Shown here: piece by piece, positions 25,650 to 35,603 of the stretch
Layout of the letters: each line of letters opens with the position of its first letter
How positions within the stretch are numbered: position 1 is the first letter of the stretch
Source of the DNA: Pseudomonadota bacterium
GTDB taxonomy: Bacteria; Pseudomonadota; Gammaproteobacteria; Burkholderiales; Thiobacillaceae
DNA length: 38,547 nt
NCBI GenBank assembly: GCA_030690985.1
Contig: JAUYFG010000095.1
Span: 1 to 38,547, forward strand
Direction of reading: 5' to 3'
Notes under the pieces: model-generated
What the model was told of the DNA's origin: nothing
What the model saw: only the letters and a program-made list of their open reading frames with translations
Databases searched by the model: none
Program-made: the position numbers and the translations under genes

Positions 25650-25706
25650 CATCCACTCGCGTTAAGGTGCCCTTTGCGTAAACATCAAAGGGTTCGTCAG
25701 TGGATG
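25650..25706 (+). promoter_or_regulatory. Structured rpsB leader, candidate S2 autoregulatory element
   Basis: The outer stem CATCCACT (25650-25657) pairs with AGTGGATG (25699-25706). Within it CCCTTTG (25670-25676) pairs with CAAAGGG (25686-25692) across a nine-base loop. Both stems are perfect. Ribosomal protein S2 represses rpsB-tsf through a conserved leader structure in gammaproteobacteria. The position here, just before AAGGAG and the rpsB ATG, suggests the same role, though I have not matched it to a covariance model. Confidence 0.55.
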
Positions 25707-25734
25707 GAGGCCCAACCTTAACCAAGGAGTAATC

Positions 25735-26475
25735 ATGTCCGTCACCATGCGTCAAATGCTTGAAGCCGGGGTTCACTTCGGTCACCAAACCCGTTACTGG
25801 AACCCGAAGATGGCGCCGTACATCTTCGGTCACCGCAACAAGATCCACATCATCAACCTGGAAAAGACGCTGCCGCTGTTCAACGACGCGGCCACCTTTG
25901 CGCGTCGCCTGATTTCCAACAAGGGTTCCATCCTGTTCGTCGGCACCAAGCGCCAGGCGCGCGAAATCATGGCCGAGGAAGCTACCCGCTGCAGCATGCC
26001 CTATATCTCCCACCGCTGGCTGGGCGGCATGCTGACCAACTTCAAGACGGTCAAGCAGTCGGTCAAACGCATGAAGGATCTGGAAGCGCAACTGAGTGAA
26101 GGCACCCTGTCCAAGAAGGAAGCCCTGCGTGTACAGCGCGAATGCACCAAGCTGGTACAGAGCCTGGGCGGCATCCGGGATATGGAGCGTCTGCCGGACG
26201 CCCTGTTCGTGGTCGACGTCGGCTACCAGAAAATCGCCATCACCGAGGCCGCCAAATTGGGCATTCCCGTGATCGGTGTGGTCGATACCAACAACAGCCC
26301 GATCAACGTGAATTACGTCATCCCCGGCAACGACGACTCCAACCGCGCCATCCGTCTGTATGCCCGTGGCCTGGCCGACGCGATCCTGGAAGGCAAGACC
26401 CAGGTCATCGAGGAAATGGTCGCCGCCGGTGATGACGAGTACGTCGAAGTCACGGAAAGCGCCGCCGCCGAATAA
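25735..26475 (+). CDS. rpsB: 30S ribosomal protein S2
   Basis: The 246-residue protein is full length for bacterial S2. Features are [20 protein letters not shown], the [16 protein letters not shown] strand-helix, [20 protein letters not shown] and the C-terminal [20 protein letters not shown] with [14 protein letters not shown]. It binds the 30S head-body junction and is needed for start of translation. An AAGGAG sequence sits eight bases before the ATG. It heads the long plus-strand cluster and is followed by an intergenic terminator hairpin before tsf. Confidence 0.98.
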   Translation: MSVTMRQMLEAGVHFGHQTRYWNPKMAPYIFGHRNKIHIINLEKTLPLFNDAATFARRLISNKGSILFVGTKRQAREIMAEEATRCSMPYISHRWLGGMLTNFKTVKQSVKRMKDLEAQLSEGTLSKKEALRVQRECTKLVQSLGGIRDMERLPDALFVVDVGYQKIAITEAAKLGIPVIGVVDTNNSPINVNYVIPGNDDSNRAIRLYARGLADAILEGKTQVIEEMVAAGDDEYVEVTESAAAE

Positions 26476-26517
26476 CGGCAACAACCTGGTGTGAGAATGC
26501 CGGGTAAGCATTTCTAG

Positions 26518-26542
26518 ACGCCCCGGTGATCGGGGCGTTTTT
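26518..26542 (+). terminator. Rho-independent attenuator between rpsB and tsf
   Basis: ACGCCCCG, loop GTGAT, CGGGGCGT and five T, 43 bases after the rpsB stop and 26 bases before tsf. In other bacteria the rpsB-tsf gap carries a partial terminator that lets S2 and EF-Ts be made at different levels; the same is likely here. Confidence 0.8.
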
Positions 26543-26567
26543 CAATACGGAAAACAGGAGTTGCAAA

Positions 26568-27440
26568 ATGGCGGAAATCACCGCATCCATGGTTAAAGCG
26601 CTGCGTGAGCGCACCGATGCCCCCATGATGGACTGCAAGAAGGCGCTGACCGAAGCGGGCGGCGATATGCAGAAGGGCGAGGAAATCCTGCGCGTGCGTT
26701 TCGGCAACAAGGCTGCCAAGAGCGCCGGCCGCGTCGCTGCTGAAGGCGTCGTCGCCATCAGCATCAGTGCCGACGGCAAGTCCGCCGCGATGGTGGAAGT
26801 GAACTGCGAAACCGACTTCGTCGCCAAGAACGACGATTTCCTGGCGCTGACCAGCGCCCTGGCCGATATGGTGCTGAACCAGAACCCCGCCGATGTGGCC
26901 GCGCTTTCTTCCCTACCCTTTGGCGGCAAGAGCGTGGAAGAAACCCGTACCGAACTGGTCGGTAAAATGGGCGAGAACATGTCCATCCGCCGCTTCGTGC
27001 GTCTTGACGGTCAGGGCAAGTTCGCCAGCTACATCCACGGCAAGAAGATCGGTGTCCTGGTGGACATCGCCGGTGATGAAGCACTGGCCCGCGACATCGC
27101 CATGCACATCGCCGCCTCCAAGCCCAAGTCGCTCGATGCCTCCGGCGTCTCGCAAGACCTGATCGACACCGAGCGCCGCGTCGCCATCGAGAAAGCCAAA
27201 GAAGCCGGCAAGCCGGAAGCCATGCTGGAGAAGATCGCGGACGGCACGGTGCAGAAGTACCTGAAGGAAGTGACCCTGCTGTCACAGCCCTTCGTCAAGG
27301 ACGACAAGCAGACCATCGAGCAGGTGCTGAAGTCCAAGGGTTCACAGTGCCACGGCTTCAGCATGTTCATCGTCGGTGAAGGCATCGAGAAGAAAGTCAC
27401 CGACTTCGCCGCCGAAGTAGCGGCCGCTTCGAAGGTCTGA
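26568..27440 (+). CDS. tsf: Translation elongation factor Ts
   Basis: The 290-residue guanine-nucleotide exchange factor for EF-Tu has the UBA-like N-terminal domain ([20 protein letters not shown]), the core signature [10 protein letters not shown], the dimerisation/coiled-coil region ([20 protein letters not shown]) and the C-terminal helix ([20 protein letters not shown]). ATG at 26568 is preceded by CAGGAG. An in-frame extension to 26526 would run into the attenuator hairpin and is rejected. It is followed by a class B REPIN before pyrH. Confidence 0.98.
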   Translation: MAEITASMVKALRERTDAPMMDCKKALTEAGGDMQKGEEILRVRFGNKAAKSAGRVAAEGVVAISISADGKSAAMVEVNCETDFVAKNDDFLALTSALADMVLNQNPADVAALSSLPFGGKSVEETRTELVGKMGENMSIRRFVRLDGQGKFASYIHGKKIGVLVDIAGDEALARDIAMHIAASKPKSLDASGVSQDLIDTERRVAIEKAKEAGKPEAMLEKIADGTVQKYLKEVTLLSQPFVKDDKQTIEQVLKSKGSQCHGFSMFIVGEGIEKKVTDFAAEVAAASKV

Positions 27441-27453
27441 TGAAACAGCCCGC

Positions 27454-27539
27454 GTAGGATGGGTTGAGCGACAGCGAAACCCATCAACCCCACACGCCCG
27501 ATGCCATGATGGGTTTCGCTACCGCTCAACCCATCCTAC
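27454..27539. repeat. REPIN, class B (GTAGGATGGG)
   Basis: GTAGGATGGGTTGAGCGACA and its inverse ending CTAC at 27539 enclose a short spacer. Compared with the class B copy at 9851, several arm bases differ but the change is made on both arms, so pairing is kept. It ends 17 bases before the pyrH ATG. Confidence 0.85.
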
Positions 27540-27556
27540 TCACCAGCCACCAGCCA

Positions 27557-28264
27557 ATGACGATCAAACGTATCCTCCTGAAACTCTCCGGCGAGGCCTT
27601 GATGGGGCCGGATGCCTTTGGCTATCACGCCGACACGATGGCCGGCATGGTCGCCCAGATCAAGGAAGTCGTGGACCTGGGCGTCCAGGTCGGCATCGTC
27701 GTCGGGGGCGGCAATCTGTTCCGGGGCGCTACCGGCGCACTTTCCGGGATGGATCGCGCCACCGCCGACAGCATGGGCATGTTGGCCACGGTGATGAACG
27801 CGCTGGCCTTGAAAGATGGCTTGATGGCGGCTGGCGTGGCCGCCCGCGTGCAGACCGCCGTGACCATCGCCCATGTCGGCGAGCCATTCGAACGCGACAG
27901 CGCGGTGCGACATCTGGAAGCCGGGCGGGTGGTGATTTTCGGGGGCGGCACCGGCAACCCCTTCTTCACCACCGATACCGCCTCGGCCCTGCGCGGCGCG
28001 GAAATCGGCGCCGACCTGATGCTGAAGGCCACCAAGGTGGACGGCGTCTACACCGCCGACCCGAAGAAAGACCCCATGGCCACCCGCTACGAACAACTGA
28101 CTTTCGACGAAGCCATTGCCCGCAACCTGGGCGTGCTCGATACCGCCGCGTTCGCGCTGTGCCGCGAGCAGAAGTTGCCCTTGTGCGTGTTCAGCATCTT
28201 CAAGCCGGGTGCCCTGCGCCGCGTGGTGCTGGGTGAGGCCGAAGGCACCCGTGTGACGTTGTAA
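27557..28264 (+). CDS. pyrH: UMP kinase
   Basis: The 235-residue amino-acid-kinase-fold enzyme phosphorylates UMP to UDP for pyrimidine synthesis. Diagnostic motifs are [13 protein letters not shown] at the N-terminus, [55 protein letters not shown] with [20 protein letters not shown], and the C-terminal [13 protein letters not shown]. It is the usual length. The ATG at 27557 has no Shine-Dalgarno; a REPIN ends 17 bases upstream and may have displaced it. The usual cluster order (tsf-pyrH-frr) is kept. Confidence 0.98.
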   Translation: MTIKRILLKLSGEALMGPDAFGYHADTMAGMVAQIKEVVDLGVQVGIVVGGGNLFRGATGALSGMDRATADSMGMLATVMNALALKDGLMAAGVAARVQTAVTIAHVGEPFERDSAVRHLEAGRVVIFGGGTGNPFFTTDTASALRGAEIGADLMLKATKVDGVYTADPKKDPMATRYEQLTFDEAIARNLGVLDTAAFALCREQKLPLCVFSIFKPGALRRVVLGEAEGTRVTL

Positions 28265-28278
28265 CCAAGGAGAAAACC

Positions 28279-28836
28279 GTGATTCCCGACATCAAAAAGT
28301 CCGCCGAGGACAAGATGAAGAAGTCCCTGGAAGCGCTCAAGTCGGATCTGCTGAAAGTCCGTACCGGGCGCGCCCACACCGGCATCCTGGATCACGTCAT
28401 GGTCGATTACTACGGTTCGCTGATGTCGGTGAACCAGGTCGCCAACGTCAGCCTGATCGACGCCCGCACCATCGGCGTGCAGCCGTATGAAAAGAACATG
28501 GCCGGCAAACTGGAAAAGGCGATCCGCGACTCCGACCTGGGCCTCAACCCGGCCAACATGGGCGAGATGATCCGCGTGCCGATGCCGATGCTCACCGAGG
28601 AACGCCGTCGCGACCTGATCAAGGTCGTCAAGGGCGAAGCGGAAAACGCCCGTGTCGCGGTGCGCAACATCCGCCGCGATGCCAATTCCCATCTGAAGGA
28701 TCTGGTAAAGAACAAAGAGGCGTCGGAAGACGAGGAGCGCCGCGCCATCGAAGACATGCAGAAGATGACCGACAAGTACATCGCGGAACTCGACCGCGCA
28801 CTGGCGGAAAAAGAGAAGGATTTGATGGCGGTTTGA
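28279..28836 (+). CDS. frr: Ribosome recycling factor
   Basis: The 185-residue protein dismantles post-termination ribosomes together with EF-G. Characteristic segments are [60 protein letters not shown], the [20 protein letters not shown] region and the final [20 protein letters not shown] helix. It starts at GTG (28279), supported by AAGGAG six bases upstream. It follows pyrH by 14 bases, so the two are probably cotranscribed. A tandem and inverted repeat separates it from uppS. Confidence 0.98.
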   Translation: MIPDIKKSAEDKMKKSLEALKSDLLKVRTGRAHTGILDHVMVDYYGSLMSVNQVANVSLIDARTIGVQPYEKNMAGKLEKAIRDSDLGLNPANMGEMIRVPMPMLTEERRRDLIKVVKGEAENARVAVRNIRRDANSHLKDLVKNKEASEDEERRAIEDMQKMTDKYIAELDRALAEKEKDLMAV

Positions 28837-28838
28837 TA

Positions 28839-28941
28839 GCGAGTGGCGAGTCGCAAGTGGCGAGTGGCAAGTCGCAAATACCGTATGCTCTCGCCACTCG
28901 CCACTAGCCGCTCGCCACTCGCCGCTCGCCACTCGCCACTC
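28839..28941. repeat. Tandem/inverted GAGTGGC repeat between frr and uppS
   Basis: The left part repeats GCGAGTGGCGAGTCGCAA-like units; the right part repeats the inverse, CGCCACTCGCC-like, so the whole gap can fold into one large imperfect hairpin. It is followed directly by eight C and the uppS ATG. No GTAG head is present, so it is distinct from the REP classes. Confidence 0.8.
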
Positions 28942-28948
28942 CCCCCCC

Positions 28949-29697
<749 letters not shown>

Positions 29698-29698
<1 letters not shown>

Positions 29699-29849
29699 GG
29701 GCTCGTTAATGAAGAACGGGGATGATTATGGGGCTGCCGGCGGGATGCGAAGCGAGGCGCCGGCATCCTTGCCGGCGGAGGTAAAAGACGCCGGCAGGGA
29801 TGCCGGCGCTACCGCAGAGGCGCGAGCTTGTTTCACGTTAACGAGCCCT
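29698..29849. mobile_element. 152-bp insert with 12-bp inverted ends between uppS and cdsA
   Basis: AGGGCTCGTTAA (29698-29709) and its perfect inverse TTAACGAGCCCT (29838-29849) bracket this stretch. Inside lies a class E REPIN. It begins at the last base of the uppS stop and contains the likely cdsA start codon. No target duplication was found, so mobility is inferred only from the inverted ends. Confidence 0.55.
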
Positions 29850-30629
29850 CAGCAGCGCGTCATCACCGGCCTGGCCCTCGGTGGTATTGCCCTCGCCGCC
29901 CTGCTTGGTTTGCCCACCCCCGCCTGGGGTGGGGTAATGCTGGTCATCGTCGCACTGGGGGCCTGGGAATGGGCGGGTCTGGTGAAGTTCGAAGCGCCCG
30001 CGCGACTGGCCTATGCCCTTGCCACACCACTCGCCACCCTCGGCCTGTACTACTTCGTTCCCAGGGAGATGATCGCGGCTGTGGCCGCCGTCTTCTGGCT
30101 GCTCCTGGCGCCGCTCTGGCTGGCGCGCGGCTGGCCCATCCCCGGCGGCCTCGGCGCTGCGCTGCTCGGCTGGCTGCTGTTGGCTCCCACGGGTTATGCC
30201 GCTGTTTATCTGCACGGCACCTCGCCCATGCTCCTGCTGGCCTGCATCCTGCTCGCCGTGATCGCCGACAGCGCAGCCTATTTCTCCGGTCGCCGCTTCG
30301 GCAAACACAAACTGGCACCGCAGATCAGTCCCGGGAAGTCCTGGGAAGGCGTGATCGGCGCGGGTCTGGCGGTCGCCCTCTATGCGCTGCTGGTCGACCT
30401 TTTCGTGCTGCGCGAAGCAATCGGCAAGAGCGCGCTCCTGCTGGGTTATGCCCTGGCCCTGTTCGTGGCCAGCATCCTCGGCGACCTGTTCGAGAGCCAT
30501 GCCAAACGCCAGGCCGGCATCAAGGACAGCGGCAACTGGTTGCCCGGCCATGGCGGTGTAATGGACCGCATCGATAGCCTTACCGCCGTTCTGCCACTCG
30601 CCCTCTGCTTACTGATCCTATGGCCATGA
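29709..30629 (+). CDS. cdsA: Phosphatidate cytidylyltransferase with a repeat-derived N-terminus
   Basis: This multi-pass inner-membrane enzyme makes CDP-diacylglycerol from phosphatidate and CTP. It has about eight hydrophobic segments and the CTP-binding signature in two parts: [20 protein letters not shown] with [14 protein letters not shown], and [20 protein letters not shown] with [16 protein letters not shown]. Family similarity starts at about [12 protein letters not shown]. The in-frame ATG at 29709, with AAGGG upstream, adds about 45 residues that are encoded by an inserted element and a class E REPIN. The predicted 306 residues are therefore longer than usual. No in-frame ATG or GTG exists nearer the conserved start. 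Its TGA overlaps dxr. Confidence 0.93.
   Translation: MKNGDDYGAAGGMRSEAPASLPAEVKDAGRDAGATAEARACFTLTSPQQRVITGLALGGIALAALLGLPTPAWGGVMLVIVALGAWEWAGLVKFEAPARLAYALATPLATLGLYYFVPREMIAAVAAVFWLLLAPLWLARGWPIPGGLGAALLGWLLLAPTGYAAVYLHGTSPMLLLACILLAVIADSAAYFSGRRFGKHKLAPQISPGKSWEGVIGAGLAVALYALLVDLFVLREAIGKSALLLGYALALFVASILGDLFESHAKRQAGIKDSGNWLPGHGGVMDRIDSLTAVLPLALCLLILWP
29755..29812. repeat. Class E REPIN inside the 5' end of cdsA
   Basis: GAGGCGCCGGCATCCTTGCC and the inverse GGGATGCCGGCGCTAC (ending 29812) form a pair; the left head is GAGG rather than GTAG. It is translated in the cdsA frame as [20 protein letters not shown]. Confidence 0.7.
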
Positions 30630-31801
30630 CTCCGCGCAATCTCACCATCCTCGGCGCGACCGGCACCATCGGCGTCAATACCCTCGACGTGGTCGCCCGG
30701 CATCCGGACAAATTCCGGGTCGTGGCCCTCACCGGCCAGAACCAGATCGACAAACTGGCCGCGCAATGCCGCCAGTTCCAGCCCCGCTATGCCGTGGTGC
30801 TGGATGCCGACAAGGCCAGCGCCCTGCAAGCACTGCTCGCCGGAACACAGACCGAGGTTCTGCTGGGCATGGAAGCGCTGGAGTTCGTCTCCGCCCTGCC
30901 GGAAGTCGATAGCGTCATGGCCGCCATCGTCGGTGCCGCCGGCCTGCGCCCTGCCCTCGCCGCCGCCCGCGCGGGAAAAAGGGTGCTGCTGGCGAACAAG
31001 GAAACCCTGGTTATGGCCGGCCGTTTCTTCATGGAAGCGGTACAGCAACACGGCGCCACCCTGCTGCCGATCGACTCCGAGCACAACGCCGTTTTCCAGT
31101 CGTTGCCGGCGGGCTACGACGGCGATCTGGTCAGGCACGGCGTGCGCCGCATTCTGCTCACCGCCTCGGGGGGGCCGTTCCGCACTCGCGCGGTGGAGAC
31201 GCTGAAAGACGTGACGCCGGAGGAAGCGGTGGCCCACCCCAACTGGGTGATGGGCAAGAAGATCTCCGTCGATTCCGCCAGCATGATGAACAAGGGCCTG
31301 GAAGTCATCGAGGCACACTGGCTGTTCAATGCCCGGCCCGATCAGATCGAAGTGGTGATCCACCCGCAGAGCATCGTCCACAGCATGGTGGAATACCTCG
31401 ACGGTTCGGTGCTGGCGCAGCTTTCCAACCCGGACATGCGCACCCCCATCGCCCATTCCCTGGCTTATCCGGAACGGGTGGAAGCGGGCGTGAACTGGCT
31501 GGATCTGGCGAAAATCGGCCAACTCACCTTCGAGGCGCCCGACTTCGCCCGTTTCCCCTGCCTGAAACTCGCCTATCAGGCGCTGGAGGCCGCCGGCACC
31601 GCGCCGGCCATCCTCAACGCCGCCAATGAAGTGGCGGTGGCCGCCTTCCTCGACCGTCGCATCCCCTACCTGGGTATCGCCGCCAACCTGGAGGCCGTGC
31701 TCGGCCGCCTGGCCGGCCTGCCCGCCGAATCCCTGGAAGATCTGATGGCGGCCGATGCCGCCGCGCGGCGGGAAGCTGAATCCCTGATCGGGCATGGCTA
31801 A
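30620..31801 (+). CDS. dxr: 1-deoxy-D-xylulose 5-phosphate reductoisomerase
   Basis: The 393-residue NADPH enzyme catalyses the second step of the MEP isoprenoid pathway, upstream of UppS. Motifs are the nucleotide-binding [16 protein letters not shown] (commonly GSTGSIG), [24 protein letters not shown] with metal ligands, [11 protein letters not shown], the flexible loop region [20 protein letters not shown], and the C-terminal [15 protein letters not shown]. It overlaps the end of cdsA; the start is ATG at 30620 or 30626 (ATGA overlap). Two small hairpins separate it from rseP. Confidence 0.97.
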   Translation: MAMTPRNLTILGATGTIGVNTLDVVARHPDKFRVVALTGQNQIDKLAAQCRQFQPRYAVVLDADKASALQALLAGTQTEVLLGMEALEFVSALPEVDSVMAAIVGAAGLRPALAAARAGKRVLLANKETLVMAGRFFMEAVQQHGATLLPIDSEHNAVFQSLPAGYDGDLVRHGVRRILLTASGGPFRTRAVETLKDVTPEEAVAHPNWVMGKKISVDSASMMNKGLEVIEAHWLFNARPDQIEVVIHPQSIVHSMVEYLDGSVLAQLSNPDMRTPIAHSLAYPERVEAGVNWLDLAKIGQLTFEAPDFARFPCLKLAYQALEAAGTAPAILNAANEVAVAAFLDRRIPYLGIAANLEAVLGRLAGLPAESLEDLMAADAAARREAESLIGHG

Positions 31802-31806
31802 GGTCA

Positions 31807-31848
31807 CGTGCAGGCGAGGACGCCTGCACGCGGGCTGCAAGCCCGCTT
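31807..31848. repeat. Two adjacent hairpins between dxr and rseP
   Basis: CGTGCAGGCG-AGGA-CGCCTGCACG (31807-31830) is a perfect 10-bp stem, followed by GCGGGCTGCAAGCCCGC. The first resembles class E REP cores but lacks GTAG. They stand where the rseP Shine-Dalgarno would be expected. Confidence 0.6.
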
Positions 31849-31862
31849 TCCGGCATGACCCC

Positions 31863-33212
31863 ATGACCACCCTCCTCGCCTTTTTCTTCACCCTGGCCGT
31901 ACTCATCGTTTTCCACGAATTCGGCCACTACTGGGTCGCGCGCCGCGCGGGCGTTAAAGTCCTGCGCTTCTCGGTCGGCTTCGGCCAGGTCATCGCCAGT
32001 CGCACCGATCGCCACGGCACGGAATGGGCGCTGTCCGCGATTCCCCTGGGTGGCTATGTGAAGATGCTCGACGAGCGCGAAGGCGATGTACCCGCCGACC
32101 AGCTCGACCAGGCGTTCAACCGCAAGTCGGTGGCGGCCCGCGCGGCCATCGTCGCGGCCGGCCCGCTCGCCAATTTTTTGCTCGCCATCCTGCTGTTCTG
32201 GGGCTTGTTCATGGGCGGGGTGCCCATCCTCAAGCCCATCGTCGGCGAACCGACGGCGGGCAGCCCGGCGCAACTGGCCGGCGTGCACACGGGTGAAACC
32301 ATTACCCGAATCAACGGCGAACCCATCGCGAGCTGGCAGGATCTGCACTGGCTGTCCCTCAAACAGGTGCTGCGCGGCAATGCGCTGCAAATCGAGACGG
32401 TCGACCAGCGGGGTTATGTCGCCTTCCGCACCCTCGCCGCACCGGAACAGACTGACGAACTGGAACAAGCCCCACTGAAAGCACTGGGTCTGGTGCGCTA
32501 TCTCCCTCCCCTGGCACCGGTGTTGGGTCAGATCAGCCCGGATGGTGTTGCCGCGAAGGCGGGCCTGCGCGGCGGTGACCGCATCCGTGCCATCGACGGC
32601 GTCGCCATGGCGACCTGGGAGCAAGTGGTCGAGACCATCCGCCGCGCACCGGGGCGCAGCCTGCGCCTGAGCCTGGAATACAACGGCCAGAAACGGGATG
32701 TGTCCCTGGCACCCGCCGCAGTGCGTGATGGCACCCTCACCATCGGTCGCATCGGCGCCGGGCCGCGCATCGACCCGGAACTGCTCGCCAGCCTCCACGG
32801 CACCGTCCATTACGGCCCGCTGGAAAGCATGAACAGAGCGCTGGCACGGACCTGGGAACTCTCCACCTTCAGCCTGGAAATGTTGGGCCGCATGATCACC
32901 GGCCAGGCCTCGCTGAAAAACCTTTCCGGGCCGCTGACCATCGCCGACTATGCGGGCCAGTCCGCAGAGTCGGGTGTGAGCAGCTTTGTCGCCTTCCTGG
33001 CCCTGGTCAGCGTCAGCCTCGGCGTACTCAACCTGCTGCCCGTGCCGTTACTGGATGGCGGGCACTTGTTGTATTATCTCGCGGAATTTTTGACCGGCCG
33101 CCCCGTCCCCGAATACGTTCAGGAGGTCGGCCAGAAGATTGGAATGGGCCTCCTGGGCCTGCTCATGTTCTTCGCCCTTTACAACGATTTGAGCCGGCTG
33201 TTTTTTCAATAA
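31863..33212 (+). CDS. rseP: Site-2 intramembrane metalloprotease RseP
   Basis: The 449-residue inner-membrane protease cleaves anti-sigma-E factor within the membrane in the envelope-stress cascade and removes signal-peptide remnants. Features are the zinc motif HEFGH (18-22) in the first transmembrane segment, two periplasmic PDZ domains (about 115-300, with AGVHTGETITRINGEPI and AGLRGGDRIRAIDGVAM), and the C-terminal NLLPVPLLDGGHLLYYL with the third ligand. I choose ATG at 31863 (MTTLLAFFFTLAV); an upstream in-frame start overlapping dxr would add a non-hydrophobic leader. No Shine-Dalgarno is visible. Confidence 0.97.
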   Translation: MTTLLAFFFTLAVLIVFHEFGHYWVARRAGVKVLRFSVGFGQVIASRTDRHGTEWALSAIPLGGYVKMLDEREGDVPADQLDQAFNRKSVAARAAIVAAGPLANFLLAILLFWGLFMGGVPILKPIVGEPTAGSPAQLAGVHTGETITRINGEPIASWQDLHWLSLKQVLRGNALQIETVDQRGYVAFRTLAAPEQTDELEQAPLKALGLVRYLPPLAPVLGQISPDGVAAKAGLRGGDRIRAIDGVAMATWEQVVETIRRAPGRSLRLSLEYNGQKRDVSLAPAAVRDGTLTIGRIGAGPRIDPELLASLHGTVHYGPLESMNRALARTWELSTFSLEMLGRMITGQASLKNLSGPLTIADYAGQSAESGVSSFVAFLALVSVSLGVLNLLPVPLLDGGHLLYYLAEFLTGRPVPEYVQEVGQKIGMGLLGLLMFFALYNDLSRLFFQ

Positions 33213-33236
33213 ACCGCCGCTAGAGAAAAAAACACC

Positions 33237-35591
33237 ATGCGCGCCTTCCGCCCCAGCCTGCTCGCCCTTGCTTTATATGCAATCTCCGCCGGCCAAGCTC
33301 AGGCCTTCGAGCCCTTCCAGGTCAAGGACATCCGCGTGGAGGGCATCCAGCGCACCGAAGCCGGCACCGTGTTCAGCTACCTGCCGGTCAAAGTGGGCGA
33401 GACGCTCACCCCCGACATGGCCGCCGCAGCGATCAAGGCACTTTATGCCACCGGATTCTTCAAGGACGTGCGCCTGGAAACCCAGAACGAGGTGCTCGTC
33501 GTCACCGTGGAAGAACGTCCCGGCATCGCCAGTGTGGATTTTTCCGGAATGAAGGAATTTCCCAAGGACGAGATGAAGACCGGCCTCAAGCAGCTCGGGC
33601 TGGCCGAAGGCCGCATTCTCGACCGCTCCCTCCTGGACAAGGCGGAGCAGGAACTGAAACGCCAGTACTACAACCGCGGCATCTACTCGGTGGAAGTGAA
33701 AGCCACCACCACCCCACTGGAACGCAACCGGGTCGCGGTGAACTTCGAGGTGACCGAAGGCGAGGTTGCCAAGATTCGCGCCATCAACATCGTCGGCACT
33801 CAGGCCTTCAAGGAAAAGGAACTGCAGAAGCTGTTCACCCTGAGCACGCCGAGCATGATGACCTGGTGGACCAAAAACGATCAGTACTCCAAGCAAAAGC
33901 TCTCCGGCGACCTGGAAGTGCTGCGTGCCCACTATCAGAACCAGGGTTATCTCGAATTCAGCATCGACTCCACCCAGGTCTCGATCACCCCGGACAAGAA
34001 AGACATCTACATCACCGTCAATATCAATGAAGGTGAGAAATACACCGTCTCCGAGTTCAAGATCGCGGGCGAGTTGCCGGTTGCCGAGGACGAACTGAAG
34101 GCTTTGATCACCATGAAGCCGGGCGATGCTTTCTCGCGCGAACAACTCAACGAAACCACCAAAAAGATCGGCGACCGCCTCGGCAACGAGGGTTATGCCT
34201 TCGCCAACGTCAACGCCGCCCCGGAACTCGACAAGGGAAAACGCACCGTCGCCTTCACCTTTTTGGTCGACCCGGGCCGCAAAGTCTACGTGCGCCGTAT
34301 CAACGTCACCGGCAACACCCGCACCAAGGATGAAGTGGTGCGCCGCGAAATGCGCCAACTGGAAGGCGGCTGGTATGCCGCCGACAAACTCAACCGTTCG
34401 CGTGAACGGGTGGAACGCCTGGGCTTCTTCAAGGAAACCAATGTGGAAACGCCGTCGGTACCCGGCACCACGGACCAGGTGGACGTCAACGTCAACGTCA
34501 CCGAAATGCCGACCGGCAGCGTCATGCTCGGCGCGGGCTTCTCCAGTTCCGACGGCCTCGTGCTGTCCGGTTCCGTGTCGCAAAACAACCTGTTCGGCAC
34601 CGGCAACCGCCTGTCGGCACAGATCAACAGCGGCAGTGTCAACAAGACCTATTCCCTGTCATTCACCAACCCCTATTTCACCCAGGACGGCATCAGCGTC
34701 GGCTATGACCTGTACCGGCGCGACCTCAACACCTCCAGCCTGAACTCGGTGGCGGATTACAGCACCTCCACGACCGGCCTGGGCCTGCGCCTGGGCGTGC
34801 CGATCACGGAACTGGATACCGTCAACTTCGGCGCGGCGCTGGAACAGGTCAAAATGAATCTGAGTTCGACCGCGCCTGACGTCTATTTCCAATACGCCAA
34901 CAGTTACGAACCAAGTTGTCCGACCGTTTCAGGCACGGCGTGCAGCGTCACCACCAACTCGCTGCGCATGGAAGCCGGCTGGGCGCGCGATTCGCGCGAC
35001 AGCCTGCTCTACCCCACCAAGGGAACCTACCAGCGCGCCTTCGCGGAACTGGGTACTCCGGCGGGCGACCTCAAGTACTACAAGCTCAATTACCAGTACC
35101 AGTGGCTCAAGCCCATGACCCGTACTATCAGCCTGATGCTCAACGGCGAACTCGGTATCGGCGGTGGTTACGGCGGCACGGATCTGCCCCTGTTCCGCAA
35201 CTTCTTCGCCGGCGGCATCGGCTCGGTACGCGGTTTCGACAGCGGCACCCTCGGCCCCAAGGCGAAAAATTCTTCTGGCACCGCTTTCTCCGTGGGGGGC
35301 AGCAAGCGCATGGTAGGCAATGCTGAAGTCCTGTTCCCCTTCCCGGGCCTGGGAATGGATAGATCGGTTCGCCTGTCCACCTTCCTGGACGCCGGCATGG
35401 TTGCCGGCGACTACGACTCGCTGGGCCGCTACAAGACCCTGTCGCTTTCCGACCTGCGCTATGCCGTCGGCGCCGCCGTCACCTGGTACTCGCCCATGGG
35501 GCCGATCAAGGTCTCGCTGTCCAAGCCGGTCAACGCGGCTACCGACGACAAGACGCAAACCTTCCAGTTCCAGCTCGGAAACGTATTCTGA
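33237..35591 (+). CDS. bamA: Outer-membrane protein assembly factor BamA
   Basis: The 784-residue protein has a signal peptide (MRAFRPSLLALALYAISAGQ, cleaved after AQA), five POTRA domains (about 24-420) that bind BamB-E and substrates in the periplasm, and a 16-stranded Omp85 barrel. The conserved lid-loop motif VRGFDSG lies in the barrel (GIGSVRGFDSGTLGPKA), and the C-terminus is FQFQLGNVF with the terminal phenylalanine of the beta-signal. It inserts barrel proteins into the outer membrane. It follows rseP by 24 bases and precedes skp, as in most beta- and gammaproteobacteria. Confidence 0.98.
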   Translation: MRAFRPSLLALALYAISAGQAQAFEPFQVKDIRVEGIQRTEAGTVFSYLPVKVGETLTPDMAAAAIKALYATGFFKDVRLETQNEVLVVTVEERPGIASVDFSGMKEFPKDEMKTGLKQLGLAEGRILDRSLLDKAEQELKRQYYNRGIYSVEVKATTTPLERNRVAVNFEVTEGEVAKIRAINIVGTQAFKEKELQKLFTLSTPSMMTWWTKNDQYSKQKLSGDLEVLRAHYQNQGYLEFSIDSTQVSITPDKKDIYITVNINEGEKYTVSEFKIAGELPVAEDELKALITMKPGDAFSREQLNETTKKIGDRLGNEGYAFANVNAAPELDKGKRTVAFTFLVDPGRKVYVRRINVTGNTRTKDEVVRREMRQLEGGWYAADKLNRSRERVERLGFFKETNVETPSVPGTTDQVDVNVNVTEMPTGSVMLGAGFSSSDGLVLSGSVSQNNLFGTGNRLSAQINSGSVNKTYSLSFTNPYFTQDGISVGYDLYRRDLNTSSLNSVADYSTSTTGLGLRLGVPITELDTVNFGAALEQVKMNLSSTAPDVYFQYANSYEPSCPTVSGTACSVTTNSLRMEAGWARDSRDSLLYPTKGTYQRAFAELGTPAGDLKYYKLNYQYQWLKPMTRTISLMLNGELGIGGGYGGTDLPLFRNFFAGGIGSVRGFDSGTLGPKAKNSSGTAFSVGGSKRMVGNAEVLFPFPGLGMDRSVRLSTFLDAGMVAGDYDSLGRYKTLSLSDLRYAVGAAVTWYSPMGPIKVSLSKPVNAATDDKTQTFQFQLGNVF

Positions 35592-35603
35592 TCGAGGTAA
35601 CAC

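Larger units (their letters stand above)
25037..25734. other. 698-bp gap between tRNA-Asp and rpsB
   Basis: No gene is seen. Its left 270 bases hold the tRNA upstream region and featureless sequence. A 207-bp inserted element with a nested class D REPIN occupies 25314-25520. The right part holds the rpsB promoter and a structured leader. Confidence 0.75.

Noticed and set aside
30446-32810. Two minus-strand open frames of 400-490 codons opposite dxr and rseP
   Set aside because: Both are antisense to strongly conserved genes and show no domain.
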